A DNA stretch of 64,000 bases from Monodelphis domestica. Lineage: Eukaryota; Chordata; Mammalia; Didelphimorphia; Didelphidae. Location: NCBI RefSeq assembly GCF_027887165.1, contig NC_077234.1:162930877-162994876 (forward strand), given 5' to 3'. The position numbers were made by a program, and so were the translations under genes. The notes beneath the pieces were generated by a model. That model made no database searches, was not told the DNA's origin, and saw nothing but the letters and a program-made list of their open reading frames with translations. Position 1 is the first letter of the stretch. Each line of letters starts with the position of its first letter. Positions 1 to 11,757 of the stretch are shown in pieces.

Positions 1-995
1 GTTGTCTGAAGAGATAGATGTGTACCCTCAGAGAACTCATCAACCATCCTTGATTTTAAAAGACCTGTCAGGAACTGTCTTTGTTTCTTGAGACTAGAGT
101 AGTTGTTTACTAGATGACCAACATCTCCATTAGTAAAAGATTAGAAACATTTACATAATTAATGTTCCACTTTAGTCAGAGGATCTTTGTTGTAGCATTC
201 CTATTCTGTCAGCCTGTATCATTTATATTCAGTGGTCCCTCACAACTCTGATTAAAGATATTTTAAAAGCTTTCATTTTGGCAAGTATACAATATGTTGC
301 TTTTTAGGGGCTTTTTTGGTCCTTTTAATTTTCTGAAGTTGTGGTTTTATACAAAAAATGGCATAGACTTATTTTAAAATGCCAGCTTAAGGAAGAGGGA
401 GGAAAATAAAACACACACACACACACACACACATACACAAACCCTGCTGATTTCATAACCTTAATTTTCTTATATTCAAAGGAAAAATGTTCTGACAGTA
501 ATGAAAAAGCCAAAGAGAAAATTTCTGTCTGGTGTAGCTATTTTGCCCCGACTGGCCAGAAGAACCTTATTAAATAGCCTAAGAAAGATGAGTGTAGTTT
601 CCTGGCCACACCTAATATTTTCCCTTCACTGTGACTTCCCCCATTCTTTGGTTGACTAGAGATGATCTTCAGAACAAAGCCAAGCCTGGGCCACCACCCT
701 TATGCCACCTGCACATGTGAGCCACTCAAGCATAAATCTCTTATGAAAAGGGCCAAGCTGAGTCTGTACCCGAGATAGTCTTCGATTTGACTACCACTAA
801 TACTGAGCCTAATACCGAGGGGGCTAGAGCCTCTCAAAGCCTCCTCTTTGTCAAAAGAAACTTTATTCTTCCTATGGGAACTCTTATGTTATTATTGTTA
901 TTGTTATATTATGTCATTGTGATCAAGATACCATTGTGTATGTTCTGTGTGTTTTTACATTTTTATCTATATATAGATAGAAATAGATACATCAA
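1..995. other. Unassigned non-coding DNA
   Basis: No gene or repeat family recognised apart from the CA microsatellite. Short open frames have no coding character. The stretch around 640-900 could be an eroded LTR, but no boundary can be set. Confidence 0.5.
411..438. repeat. (AC)n microsatellite
   Basis: Uninterrupted AC dinucleotides followed by an interrupted ACATACAC tail. Confidence 0.95.
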
Positions 996-1230
996 TGGGC
1001 AGTTAGGTGGGAGCAGTCACCTAGAGTCAGGAAGACAGGAGTTCAAATCCAGCCTCAGATACTTAATAGCTACATGACACTGGGCAAGTCACTCAAACTT
1101 TTCCTCAATTTCCTCATCTATAAAATAAAAGAAGGAAATGGCAAACCACTGCAGTATCTTTACCAAGAAAAGCCCAAATGGGGTCAGGAAGAGTTAAACA
1201 GTACTGAAATGACTCAAGAACAACAAAAAT
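996..1230 (+). mobile_element. tRNA-derived CORE-SINE (MAR1/WSINE-like)
   Basis: The tRNA-like head begins tgggcagttaggtgg and has a B-box-like gagttcaaatcc. The body contains tgggcaagtcact and the usual aaatggcaaaccactgcag, and the tail reads ccaaatggggtcaggaagag. An ORF crossing this region only reflects the SINE. Confidence 0.85.
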
Positions 1231-1492
1231 ATCTCTTAGCTATATCTTACTATAGCTATAGATAGTGTTTTCCAAAAATCTTAGTGCAGTTTCAAAGTTT
1301 TTACATAACTTCAAAAGTAGAAATGCTACAATGACATTTGAAAGATTATTTATATTTTTAAATATTGATGTTTCTTATTAAAAATTAAACATAATCACTG
1401 TCTTGTGCTATACATGCTCTTGTTGCTTTTCAAACTTTGTTTAAACTTTCATCAGTTTCTGCTCAGTGATTAATTTGTGACCCTAACTTTTA

Positions 1493-1690
1493 AGATCATC
1501 CAAAGAACAAGATTTTGATGCATACATGATAATAGAACATGATGCAATGAGAAGAAGATCTAATGAACATAGACCAAGTGACTGAGATGGCCAAACAAAA
1601 AAGGACTTTTTCAGCAGACCCACTGTTCTGAGAAAACATGATCCAGAAAGAATGTATCCCATACAACGCATAATGAGAAGCCACATTGTC
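1493..1690 (+). pseudogene. Coding-like relic of an unidentified protein
   Basis: The plus frame starting at 1493 reads about 65 codons of hydrophilic, charged, protein-like sequence, including EHDAMRRRSNEHR and GQTKKDFFSRP, and a later HDPERMYP. It is interrupted by one TGA at 1583-1585. The composition is unlike the AT-rich junk frames around it. I do not recognise the parent gene. It could be a processed-pseudogene fragment, a decayed exon or chance. No clean splice sites were found at the edges. Confidence 0.4.
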
Positions 1691-2067
1691 TTGTTAAAAT
1701 TAAAATTTTATTCAATATTTTCAAAACTAAATAAGTAAAAAATTGAAATAAGCTTTCAATAATATTAAATGAAATAAGCTTTCAAGCTAATGTTAAAATT
1801 TCAAATAATGTTTTATAAGTTGGTAGAATTTATAAAGTTGAAATTGCCCTAGTTTGGGGGACTATACACAAAAATAAATTTAAACCTTTTTTATGACAGT
1901 TCTTATACTCATGTATTAGATATCCCTAGTACATGTGGATCTTTCTTCCTGAAGTCTTTCAAAGCACATTGACATAAATTCACTCTCAATTGTCCAGCAC
2001 TGTTCATTAGCTTTGTTGATTCTCTCCAGAGGTCCAGAATGTTTTTCCACTATCCAAATTTGTGTTG
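1691..2067. other. Unassigned AT-rich DNA
   Basis: Nothing recognised. It contains a local imperfect repeat of 'gaaataagctttcaa' at about 1744 and 1770. Confidence 0.4.
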
Positions 2068-2307
2068 ATATTTATTTCAGTTGTGTCCAACTCTTCATGA
2101 TCTCATTTTGGAGTTTCCGTGGCAAAGATACTTGAGTGGTTTGCCATTTCCTCCTCCAAGTCATTTTACAAGAGAGGAACAGAGGTAAACAATGTTAAGT
2201 AACTTGCCCAAGGTCACAGAATCTCACAAACTGGATTTGAACTCAGTAAGATGAGTCTTCCTTATTCCAAGTGCAGTGTTCTATCCCTTATGCCCCGCAG
2301 CTTCCCC
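2068..2307 (-). mobile_element. tRNA-derived CORE-SINE (MAR1/WSINE-like)
   Basis: Read in reverse, it has the head gaagctgcggggcataag, a gagttcaaatcc B box and the tail of the element at 996. The 3' end lies at the low coordinate (ttcagttgtgtccaactc). Confidence 0.8.
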
Positions 2308-2371
2308 TACACAAATAGCTCCTAAATTATATGATAAAGACAAAATCTGGACATCAGGATAGAAATATGGA

Positions 2372-2578
2372 AGACTAGGTGCAGCATTCTATGGAAGGAA
2401 TGCTGGATTTGGAGTTTGCAAAACTGGGTGTGAATCCCAGATCTACTATTTCTTTTCCTGTGTGACACTGAGTAAGTTCTTTAATCTATGGGTCTGTTTC
2501 CTCATCTATAAAATGAGAGCTTTGGATAAGATGATCTTCAAAATCTCTGCCAGCTCTGAATCTGTGATTCTATGTATA
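2372..2578 (+). mobile_element. MIR/THER-type CORE-SINE
   Basis: Old CORE-SINE. It shows a B-box remnant (gtgtgaatcccagatc), the core tgtgacactgagtaagtt, tttcctcatctataaaatga and the tail ccagctctgaatctgtgat. Confidence 0.7.
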
Positions 2579-2656
2579 TACTATGAGAGCAAAGATGGAT
2601 AATGGAGGAGAAAAATATAAAAGTGTGGGATAGTTCTATAAAAATAGTATCAGCAA

Positions 2657-2862
2657 GGAGGCAGCTAGGTGGCATATTAGATTCAGAACCAGGCGTAGAG
2701 ATAAGAGGTCCTGGCTTCAACTCTGGCCTCAGACACTTCTCAACTATGTGACCTTGGGAAAGTCACTTAACCCCCATTGCCTAGCCCTTACTGCTCCTCT
2801 GTTTCGGAATCAATAGACAGTATTGATTCTAAGATGGAAGGTAGGGTTTGTTTGTTTTTAAT
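2657..2862 (+). mobile_element. SINE1-type element (opossum-like)
   Basis: Begins ggaggcagctaggtggc, has gtgaccttgggaaagtcact and cccccattgcctagccc, and ends tattgattctaagatggaag with a T/A-rich tail. This 3' end is diagnostic of the second SINE family in the window. Confidence 0.85.
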
Positions 2863-3109
2863 GAACAGTAGCAGCCATATAAAAGTCAGATTAAGGTGGG
2901 AATAATAAAAAGTAAAGAAAGAAAAGGTAGGTTTTTCTTTAGCTACACTGGGGAAAAGAGGAGGATTAAATAAGGAAGTTAGCCTCTTTTCAGGGTAGAT
3001 GGAATGATAATAGCTAGGAGAAAAAGCAGAATAATTAAACTCTAAAAATGGGCAATTTAGCAGCAAAACCAAGGATTGGTAGGGAAATTAGTAAGAAATC
3101 ACCTAACAG

Positions 3110-4268
3110 CTCTTGATGGTTTCAAGAAAAGAAGTTCAAACAAACTATCTCCCAGTTCACTGAAAGAATATGACAGCTGCAGGACTGAAAGTGATCTTTG
3201 AAAAGTGGGGAGCTCAGGAAAGAGGTCACAAGAATAAACAAGATTCAATGTTGTCTCAATGTTCAAAAACAGAAAAGAGATTAGAGTACAAACTATCAGT
3301 AACTTTCATTCTTGGTTTCATTCTCAAATATATAATTTAAAAGGTGGTCAATGAAGAGCTAGGAAAGGAAGCAGTGATCAAAAGGAATCAACATGGTTTT
3401 AAGAAGTTATGCCACACTAACCTCCTCTTGCTTTTTTTGATGTGATTAAAAGACTGCTAAAAACAAAGATGTGTTGACAATAGAGTTTTCCTACATTTTA
3501 GTCAAGCATCTGACAACATCTGTGGTGCTATTCTTGTGGATCAGATGGAAAGATGTGAGCTAGACCTTAATAGACTTAGATGAATTTGAAACTGATAAAA
3601 TGACCAGATCTTTAGAAAAATCATGAATGGTTCTGTCCCCTAAATAGAGAGCCTAAAGGTCTTCCCTAAGCATTGTGCTACTTATTGTTTTAATCCAAGA
3701 TTTGGATAAAAATATACACACATGTTTATTAAATCTAGATATTGATACAGAACTAAGAGAGATAGCTAATACACTGTATGACAGATTCAGGATTCAGAAA
3801 GATCTCAACAGGCCAGAACATTGGATAGAATCTAATAAGATTAAATTTAACAGGGCTAAATATAAAATCTCATATTTAACATCAAAACATCAATTTCATA
3901 AATACAAGAGAAGAAACATGGCTAAATAGCATTTGATCCAAAAACAAGCAATAAGAATAAAAAATGTGACTTGGCAACCAAAAAAGATAAAATGATCTTA
4001 GTTAATGGGCCTCTATATTAAAAAGGAGCATCACATTGAGGACTAGGGTCGTAATGGTCTAACTATACACTGCCCAAGTCAGACAACATGAGTAAGAAGA
4101 ACATAGAAAATCTGGAAAGCAGTCATCAGAAGACAACTAGATAAAGAATCATCTAAAGATCATGGTGCACAAGAACCCATTGAAGGAAATAGGGATATTT
4201 AGCCTGGAGAAAAGAAGTTGGGAGTGGTGGAATCATAGTTTCAAATATTTTAAAGGTTGTCATATAAA
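3110..4268 (+). mobile_element. CR1/L3-type LINE, reverse-transcriptase region
   Basis: Decayed CR1-clade LINE. Translation around 3385-3550 gives an RT-like NQHGFKK, TNLLL, FSQASDN series, equivalent to the conserved palm region before the catalytic aspartates. Downstream (3675-3929) the frame stays open for 84 codons and includes DRFRIQKDLNRPEHWIESNK, typical of CR1 after the catalytic box. The copy continues beyond a SINE at 4269-4490 and an L1 at 4629-6041. Confidence 0.75.
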
Positions 4269-4490
4269 GGTTGGTAGGTGACTCAATGAATAAGAGAACT
4301 GATGTGGAGTAGGCAAAACCCGAGTTCAAATATTGCCTCAAACACTTGCTAGCTGTATGACCCTAGGCTAATCACTTAACCTCTCTTAAGTTCAGTTTCC
4401 TCAACTATAAAATGAAGGTAATAATAGCACCTACTTTACCAGATTATTGTGAGGGCCAAATGAGATGACATGGATAGCATTCTGTATAGA
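4269..4490 (+). mobile_element. MIR/MON1-like CORE-SINE inside CR1
   Basis: Contains cgagttcaaatattgcctc, ctagctgtatgaccctaggc, tttcctcaactataaaatga and gagggccaaatgagatgaca. It lies exactly between two collinear CR1 segments, so it inserted into the LINE. Confidence 0.75.
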
Positions 4491-4628
4491 AGAAAATAGA
4501 GACTTGTTCTGCTTTCTCACAGAAGGGAAAACTCAGAGCAATAAAAAGAAGGTCTGGATAGAACTATTCAGACTTGATCAAAAGAAAAAATACATTACCA
4601 TTAAAGCTATCCAAAAGTAGAGTGGGCT
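4491..4628 (+). mobile_element. CR1/L3 LINE, continuation
   Basis: Continues the element at 3110 with agacttgttctgctttctca and the later gctatccaaaagtagagtggg. The L1 target sequence aagtagagtgggct is at 4615-4628. Confidence 0.7.
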
Positions 4629-6041
4629 AAGATCCAAGCTTTTGGGATAAGAACCCATTGTTTGACAAAAACTACTGAGAAAACTGGAAAATAGTATAGG
4701 AGAAATTAGGTCTAGATCAACATCTCACACACTCTACTGAGATAAATTCTAAATGGGTGAATGACTTAAATATAAAGAAGGAAACTGTAAGTAAATTAGG
4801 TGAACAAAGAATAGTATACCTGTCAGAATATGGGAAATAAAAGAATTTAAGACTAAGCTAAAAAAAGAATATCACAAAATGTAAAATGAATAATTTTGAT
4901 TACATTAAATTAAAAAGAGTTTGACAAACACAACCAATGCATCCAAAATTATAAGGGAAGCAACAAATTAGGGAAAAGTCTTTATAACAAAAACCTCTGA
5001 CAAAGGTCTAATTTCTCAAATCTATAAGGAACTAAATCAATTGTACCAAAAAATTAAGCCATTCCCCAACTTATAAATTAGTAAGGACATGAATAGGCAG
5101 TTTTCAGATAAAGAAATCAAAACTGTCAATAAGCACATGGAAAAAAGTGTTCTAAATCTCTTATAATTAGAGAAATGCAAATCAAAACAACTCTGAGGTA
5201 CCACCTCACACCTAGCAGATTGGCTAATATGACAGCAAAGAAACATAATAAATGTTGGAGAGAATGTGGCAAAATTGGGACACTAATGCACTGTTGGTGG
5301 AGTTGTGAATTGATCCAACCATTCTGGAGGGCAATTTGAAACTATGCCCAAAGGGCTTTAAATGACTGTCTGGCCTTTGACTCAGCCATACCACTGCTGG
5401 GTCTGTACCCCAAAGAGATAATAAGGAAAAATACTTATACAAAAATATTTATAGCCACACTCTTTGTGGTGGCAAAAAATTGGAAAATGAGGGGATGCCC
5501 TCCAATTGGGGTATGGCTGAACAAATTGTGGTATATGTTGGTGATGGAATATTATTGTGCTGAAAGTAATCAATGAACTGGAGGAATTCTATGTGAACTG
5601 GAATGACCTCCACAAATTGATGCAGAGTGAAAGGAGCAGAACCAGGAGAACATTATACACAGAGACTGTAGTACAATCAAACGTAATGGATTTCTCTATT
5701 AGTAGCAATGCAATGATACAGGACAACTCTGAGGGACTTAGGAGAAAGAATGCTATCCACATTCGGAGAAAAGAACTATGGGAGTAGAAACACAAAAGAA
5801 ACAAATATTTCCTTGGTCACATGGTTTGATGGGGATATGATTGGGGATGTAGACTCTAAATGATCACTCTACTGTAAACATTAATAATATGTAAATAGGT
5901 CTTGATCAATGGCACATGTAAAACCCAGTTGAATTGCTTGTTGGCTATGGGAGGGGGTTAAGAGGAGAGAGGAAAAGAATATGAATCTTGTAACCATTGA
6001 AAAATATTCTGAATTAATTAATTAAATAAAGAATTTTTTTT
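4629..6041 (+). mobile_element. 5'-truncated L1 (ORF2 C-terminus and 3' UTR)
   Basis: About 1.4 kb of L1 matching the 3' part of the full-length copy at 37,886, from the region of FWDKNPLF-like codons through the zinc-knuckle-like C-terminus to the 3' UTR. It ends ttaattaattaaataaag plus a T-rich/A-poor tail. A 14-bp target-site duplication with one mismatch flanks it (aagtagagtgggct at 4615-4628, aagtagagtaggct at 6042-6055). ORF2 frames carry many stops, so it is dead. Confidence 0.92.
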
Positions 6042-6055
6042 AAGTAGAGTAGGCT

Positions 6056-6215
6056 GCCTACTCTCTAGATGAGTAGATTTCCCTCACTAGATTTCTTCAA
6101 GCAAATGCTGGATGACAATAGTGAATTTGTTGCAGAAGGTATCCTTTTCAGGTAAGGTTGAAGTAATAATCTCTGAGGTTCCTTCTAACTCTAAGAATCT
6201 AAGACTGTGATTTTC
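6056..6215 (+). mobile_element. CR1/L3 LINE, 3' end
   Basis: Resumes exactly where the L1 interrupted it (aggctgcct), with cttcaagcaaatgctggatg and the CR1-type terminal ctgaggttccttctaactct. Together with 3110-4268 and 4491-4628 it makes one element. Confidence 0.75.
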
Positions 6216-6829
6216 AGAGGAAATGTCTGTCTCCAAGGGAGTTAAATACTGTAGGACCTTGTTTTCCCAAAACTCAACACACATGAATTCAGGTATACAT
6301 GATTGCCAATCAAAAAATAAATAAATAAATAAATAAAGGCAGAAAAACACAAAATATAAAAAACGTTAATTACATACCAAATCCATGCCAGTTACCCAAA
6401 GAGAGTAAACCTTCATAGCAATTCACTCAATCACACTCATTCTCCCATTGGTGTGAGGCATTACATTGTTTTATGACAAACATTAGCTCCCATATCAGTC
6501 TTTATACAGAGTTCTTGGTTGTAACAAGACATATCCCCATCAGAACAGTGCTTCTCTCTGTTTCATTAATGCTATTGAATTATTAATAATGACCCCAAAG
6601 TACAAGAGTAGTGATTTGGGTAGTTCTGATAAGCCTAAGAAAAGTCATAATGTGCCTAAGTATGTTTGCATCAGAAATACTTGTTAAAAAATGGAGTTTG
6701 CTAGTAAGAGAGATTTTCAACTTAACATGAACAGTCTTGGAACATATTGGTTGAATAAAACAAAGTCCTAATGCATTCGTTTTTTGACTTCTTTGTACCA
6801 ATCAGAATAGTAGAAGTCAATTCAATTAA
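6216..6829. other. Unassigned DNA with an (AAAT)n run
   Basis: No gene or family recognised. AAAT/AATA repeats occupy about 6306-6338. Confidence 0.5.
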
Positions 6830-8290
6830 GTTCAATAAGCCTTCATTCTTCAAGATGTTCTTCTTGGCATTTGGCACACAGAAATTAAAAAAAAATCACA
6901 ATAATTATCTTCAGGGAACTCTCCATTGAATAAGGATGGCACTACATAGAAATAAAGACACACACAAAGTTGGATGTTATGATGGCAAAAGAATTGAAGA
7001 GGAAGAAATTTCAGGGGGTTTTGTTGTTATTGTTGAGGGGAATCATGAGGTATTAGGTAAGCTGTATGTTGAAGGAAGAGAAGGATTTTTCTGTGGATGA
7101 AAATTAAAGTGTATTCCAGACATAAAGAATGGACTATATGAATACTTGGAGGTAGGAGAGTGAAGGATGAGATAATTGGATGGTCAGTAAATGTAGAAAC
7201 GGAGAAGGAGTCATGTGAAATAATATGAAAAAAATAGATAGAAGGCAGATTGTGAAGAATCTCAAATGCCAAACAAAGGAGTTGATAGTATATCCAATAG
7301 ATGGAATTTTTTGAGGGCAGGATAATGAGATATGTCATTAGGATTATTTAGCAAACATTCATAGCATAGATGATAGAGGGGAAATATTAAAGAAGGGAGA
7401 TTACTTAAAAGATCATTTCAATGGTCCCAGCAAAAGATGAGAAGGGTTTTAACTTGGGTGGTAGCAGCCTGAGTAGAAAGAAAGGAATAGATGTAAGAGA
7501 TATTGTAATAGTTGAATCAACAGATTGGCAACAGATTGGATGTGGGAGGTAAGGAAAAGGAATAGCCAAAGATGTCTCCAAGGTTTTAAAACATCTAACT
7601 GGGAGGATGGGACCATCTATAGAAATAGGAAAGCTAGAAGGAGATGCCGATTTAGGAGAGAAGATGAAAAGTTCAATTTTGAGGTGCAACTGAGACATCA
7701 AGCAAGAGATGTCTAGAAGACATCTGGACATGTTAGAACTAGATATTGAGTATGGATGTATATGTGAGTGTATATTCAGAATACATGTATACAGATACAT
7801 TTATGAATCATCAGCATAAGAATCATTGAAACCATAAGAGTGAGTGACATCCAGGAAAAAGAAAATACTTGAAGACAGAGACTTGGTGAATATTGATATT
7901 TATGAAGTGGGAAGATAAGGATGAACCAACAGAGGACACTGGGAAATAGTGGTCAGACAAGTAAAGAAAGAACCAGGATGGAGCAGTGCCATCCATGAAA
8001 CACAAGGAAAGAGAAAAATGTGAAATGAAGGACTGGCCAACAGTGTCAAATGCCACGAAAGGGTCAAGAAGATGAGGTCTAGGGGGGAAAAGCATAGGAC
8101 TGGAAACTCAAAAAGTCACCAGTGTCCTTGGAAAGAGAAGATTCCATAGAGTAGCAGTAATGGACCCCAGGTTTCAAGGGATTGAGAAGTGAGTGTATCT
8201 CATAGAAATGGAGCCAGAAAGCATAGATAGCTCCTCAAAGTTGAGTAGTGAAGGGGGTATAGAAAATTTGGGGGGGGGGTGATAGGAATG
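6830..8290 (-). mobile_element. L2-type LINE, minus strand
   Basis: Long antisense L2. On the minus strand, 7405-7800 stays open for 131 codons and includes NMSRCLLDIS, LTS-type and HPICCQSVDS segments of the L2 RT C-terminus. Plus-strand landmarks are caacagattggcaacagatt, ggacatgttagaactagata, tcatcagcataagaatcatt and caacagtgtcaaatgccacg. An internal rearrangement is possible near 7740-7800. A G run at about 8269-8279 lies near its edge. Confidence 0.75.
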
Positions 8291-9544
8291 GTACCAATTT
8301 AGGAAATTTAAAAAGCAATGCTGTTACCTACAAGGATATTTATTCAGTGGCTTATGCATTACAAAAATATTTGTCATCATGGAGATGCACCCTTAAAATA
8401 AAAAATAATTTCTCTAGACTCAATTACTTTAAACAGCTACTGATTATTATTTAGATACCCAAAGTACCAATAAAAAGTAAATTCATGTTATACAAGATAA
8501 GCTGTTTAAGGCAACTTAATCTATTTCGTGTTATTGTCCATTTCAATTTGAAATGGTCCTCAGAATTCATTCTTGGTGGTGTGTCAAACACAGTCTTACT
8601 GCCAAGGAAATGACAAGGAAAGTTTAATGTTGACAATTGCAGAAAAGCATGTGTAATCAAACAAAGGGGGGATGTAACTATTCTAAAAGGCAAGAAACAA
8701 AGCTTCATGTCAAAAGAGCACAATAAAATAATTCTTTTTTGCCCAGTTCTAGGTCCAAGACCTTGATGCATTTGTTAAGGTAAATATATACAACAGAAAT
8801 TATTGCAGATTTCTAAAGCTGAGGTTGAATATGTGTATAATTTTATTACCTCATTTTCAGCTCATTTTCTTTAGGTTAAGTTTTCCTCTAGATAGCAGAT
8901 ACCAACCTGGAGTTAAGTATTGAATTATGGATTTTATAAGAGCATCTGTATACCTTGAAGCATGGGTCTTTATATGAAACGCATTTCATTTAATCCCTAC
9001 CACCAATAGCAAATATATTTCCTTGACCTAGCTTCTCCCCAGAGGAACAAAAGAATTAGAAGTCTGATTTAATATCACATTATATATTCTGAACAATAAA
9101 GAAAAACTACCTGCCAAAGCTGAAATGGTCTTTTAGAATTTTTGATGGAAGAGGGAGAAGCTATGTCCAATGTACAGCCTAGTTTGGGAGAAACTAATTT
9201 TCAAAGAACTAATAGAAAGAATAGGCAGGAAATATCACATGATCTAAGAATCTGTAAGATAAGATTTGAGTATGAAGTGAAGAGAAAACAGAAGTAGATT
9301 AGGAATTGAGTAGTTTTGTCTTCACTCTACAAGTCCAGTCCCCAAAACAGGAATCTCATCATTTTTTTTAAATCTTCTATACAATTAAATTCAGAGAAAT
9401 GCTTAATGGATCAGTGGAAAATTAGAGAAGATTTTTGAGATCTTCAAACCACAAAATCTCAAAATTGAAAGGGACATAAGGTCAGATAGGACAGCTCACA
9501 TAGGATGGACAATCCCACTCTTATCTAACCTCCTTCTGAATCAT
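8291..9544. other. Unassigned DNA
   Basis: No family recognised. A 106-codon minus frame at 8451-8771 has no motif, signal or neighbouring exon and is not called a gene. 9460-9540 resembles a MIR or CR1 terminal segment. Confidence 0.4.
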
Positions 9545-10211
9545 ATAAATCTTTAATGGGTTGCTACAAGGCTTTGTTCTTGGCAGTATTCTGTAAAACA
9601 TTTTAATCAATAATTCCCTTATCATATTAGCAGAAGCCTTAAAGATATGTTAGGTGATAGAATCAGTTTCTAAAAATATCTTTTAAAAATGATAAATAAA
9701 AAAGGCAAAATTTCATGGGAATAAGAAGAAAAAATCCTACACTAGAGTTAAAAAGCAATCAATGGTGTGAAGTACTTGCAAATGTTGTCATACTTGATTG
9801 ATGTATTGTTTATTTTGATGATCGCCTGCTGTTTTCTTCTCTTCCTTAAAAATTGCTTTTTCATAAGGAATGGGTGGGTGAAGGGAGGAAGTAGAATAAG
9901 TTAGAGAAATGAAATTTAAAAATGAGAGATTTTTTTAAGTTTTTAAAAATTTGTTGCAAAAGTATAAAAGAGTGGAAATACAACTAGACAATATTTCATG
10001 TAGAAAATCCCTCAGGGAACTGGGGCTCTAGCATGTTACCAATGTGAGCTGACAAACAAAAACAAAAGCCAGTTCTCCAGAGACATCATGTCCTGAATGA
10101 GACATGTCACAGCCCCATTCATTGCATTTTCAACATTCAGGTCACTTGTGTAGAGTATTGTGTCAGTTCTGGATACCCTCTTCTAGAAAAGACTTTGACA
10201 AGCTGAAATGC
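9545..10211 (+). mobile_element. CR1/L3 LINE, first part
   Basis: Old CR1-like sequence. gggttgctacaaggctttg, then tttaatcaataattccctta, corresponds to the RT region before the catalytic box, and later gagtattgtgtcagttctgg is a well-conserved CR1 segment. The copy is continued at 10,363, 11,075 and 11,758. Confidence 0.6.
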
Positions 10212-10362
10212 AAAAAGCCTTGGTTTTAGAGTCAAAAATCTTGGGTTTGTTACATAACTCTCTGAGTCTCAGATTCCTCATTTTCAAAATTAAAAGATTG
10301 GACTAGATGGACCCAAACATCCTTTTCCAGGTCTTCATCTAAAATTACATATTCTATAATGA
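10212..10362 (+). mobile_element. MIR/THER-type SINE inside CR1
   Basis: Contains ttttagagtcaaaaatcttg, ctctgagtctcagattcctc, gattggactagatgg and a terminal aaattacatattctataatg. It splits the CR1 copy. Confidence 0.55.
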
Positions 10363-10490
10363 TGGGGATGGAAACAATATCATACAATAAAACACCTGTT
10401 GAAAGATTTGTTTAGTTTGAAGAAGAAGCCCTGGAAGGACATGACAGTTATCCTTAGTTCTTAATTCTTAAAAAGCTAATGTTTGACCCA
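10363..10490 (+). mobile_element. CR1/L3 LINE, second part
   Basis: The segment ttgtttagtttgaagaagaa, followed by ggaaggacatgacagttatc, matches the CR1 block just upstream of that found at 20,830-20,930. Confidence 0.55.
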
Positions 10491-10742
10491 AGGGCAGTTA
10501 GGTGCAACAGTGGATAGAGTGTCAGATCTGGAGTCAGAAAAGCTCATCTTGAGTTTAAATTTTACTTCAAACCCTTACTAGCTGCATGACTCTTAGCAAG
10601 TTGCTTAGCACTGTTTGCCTCAGTTTCTTCATCTATAAAATGATCTGGAGAAGGAAATGGCAAACTATTCCAGTATTTTTATAAAGAATACCCCAAATGG
10701 GATCATGAAGAATCAGACAAGATTGAAACAACTCAACAGCAT
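10491..10742 (+). mobile_element. tRNA-derived CORE-SINE (MAR1/WSINE-like)
   Basis: Head agggcagttaggtgcaacag, gatagagtgtcagatctgga, then tttgcctcagtttcttcatc, ggaaatggcaaactattcca and a tail ending gaaacaactcaacagc. Confidence 0.85.
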
Positions 10743-10824
10743 TTGATTCATAGGATTCTGAGACAGGGGATGTAGAATTCAATTATGAATTAAATTATTC
10801 TAAGAACATTCACAGATTATAGAA

Positions 10825-11072
10825 GAGATAGTACAGTTGATAGAGTGTCCTACAGTTAGGGATTTGTGAGTTCAAATACAGTCTTAGACACTTATTAGCT
10901 GTGTGACCCTAGGCAAGTCATTTAAACTTTCTCAATCTTGGTTTCTTCATTCATAAAAGGATGGAGACAATAATATCACTTTCCTTACAGGGGTAGTCAG
11001 AGGCTCAAATGAGATAACATCTACAAAGTGCTTTGTAACTCTTAAAATGTTATATAAACATTAACTCTTATT
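10825..11072 (+). mobile_element. MON1/MIR-like CORE-SINE
   Basis: Contains gtgagttcaaatacagtctt, ctgtgtgaccctaggcaagt, gaggctcaaatgagataaca and the terminal aaagtgctttgtaactctta. Confidence 0.75.
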
Positions 11073-11074
11073 AA

Positions 11075-11148
11075 ATGCCATTTTGATTAACCCCAGAGAA
11101 TTAGTTGGAAACTTCAGAGAGAGCTATTTTCACTTGATATACAGGAAA
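11075..11148 (+). mobile_element. CR1/L3 LINE, third part
   Basis: gagaattagttggaaacttc and cacttgatatacaggaaa match the CR1 segment that immediately precedes 'aacttcctaacaattagag'. The solo LTR begins directly after it. Confidence 0.6.
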
Positions 11149-11757
11149 TGTGAAAGAGAATTCAAACTCTCTTTGCTTATTTTTAATGTAATCAATCAGA
11201 AACCTTTAATGTAATCAATCAAGAATTTGAAATGTCCCTACTTAGCACTTGGTAGGTCACTAGGTTCCCATGAAATGGGAGAGAGACGGGAAGTGTTGTG
11301 GCAAAAGGACTATAAAAGGCGAGACTGAGAAGATTGGTGCATTCCTTCTTTCCTTGGTCCTTCAGTGAGGACTCTCTCTCGTGGTTTGTGCTTCAAAGGG
11401 ACATTCTCTTCAGCATGAGCTCTGGTGAGATTCTTGGCGGTCTTAGCCTCATGTGCACTGAAGATGCTCAACAGACTTTTCAACACCTCCTGGCTCTTTG
11501 GATTTCAGCTTCCTAATTAGGACTTTGGATTCTGGTGAGACTCACTTTGGGATCCGCATTCACAGTCTAGGATTTAGGGTATTTGAAGCTAGGTGATTAA
11601 TTTCTTCCTCCTTCATATATTTCATATCTCTGTCTTGTTGTAAATAAAAGGTACTTACAGTCATTTTGACTGGTGAAGTTAATTATTTTTATAAATGGTG
11701 ACCATGATTCAATTATTTTAATTGATATATTTAATCAAACGAGTTCTAAATCTTACA
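11149..11757 (+). mobile_element. Solo LTR of an endogenous retrovirus
   Basis: A 609-bp block starting TGTGAAAG and ending CTTACA, inserted in a CR1 whose collinear halves abut it. It has a TATA box (TATAAAAGG) at 11,311-11,319 and a poly(A) signal AATAAA at 11,643-11,648, in the spacing expected for U3-R-U5. Flanks are ggaaa (11,144-11,148) and gcaaa (11,758-11,762), a likely 5-bp duplication with one change. No internal gag/pol/env is present. Confidence 0.75.
11311..11319 (+). promoter_or_regulatory. LTR TATA box
   Basis: TATAAAAGG in the U3 part of the solo LTR. Transcription, if any, would start about 30 bp downstream. There is no evidence that it is active. Confidence 0.6.

Noticed and set aside
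1041..1052. RNA polymerase III B box as a tRNA gene
   Set aside because: It belongs to a SINE head; no cloverleaf can be formed. The same holds for the other SINEs.
787..1077. 96-codon ORF with a hydrophobic segment
   Set aside because: Its end lies inside a SINE, and the hydrophobic part is T-rich low-complexity DNA.
8451..8771. 106-codon minus ORF
   Set aside because: No motif, no exon context, no homologue recognised; length is compatible with chance.
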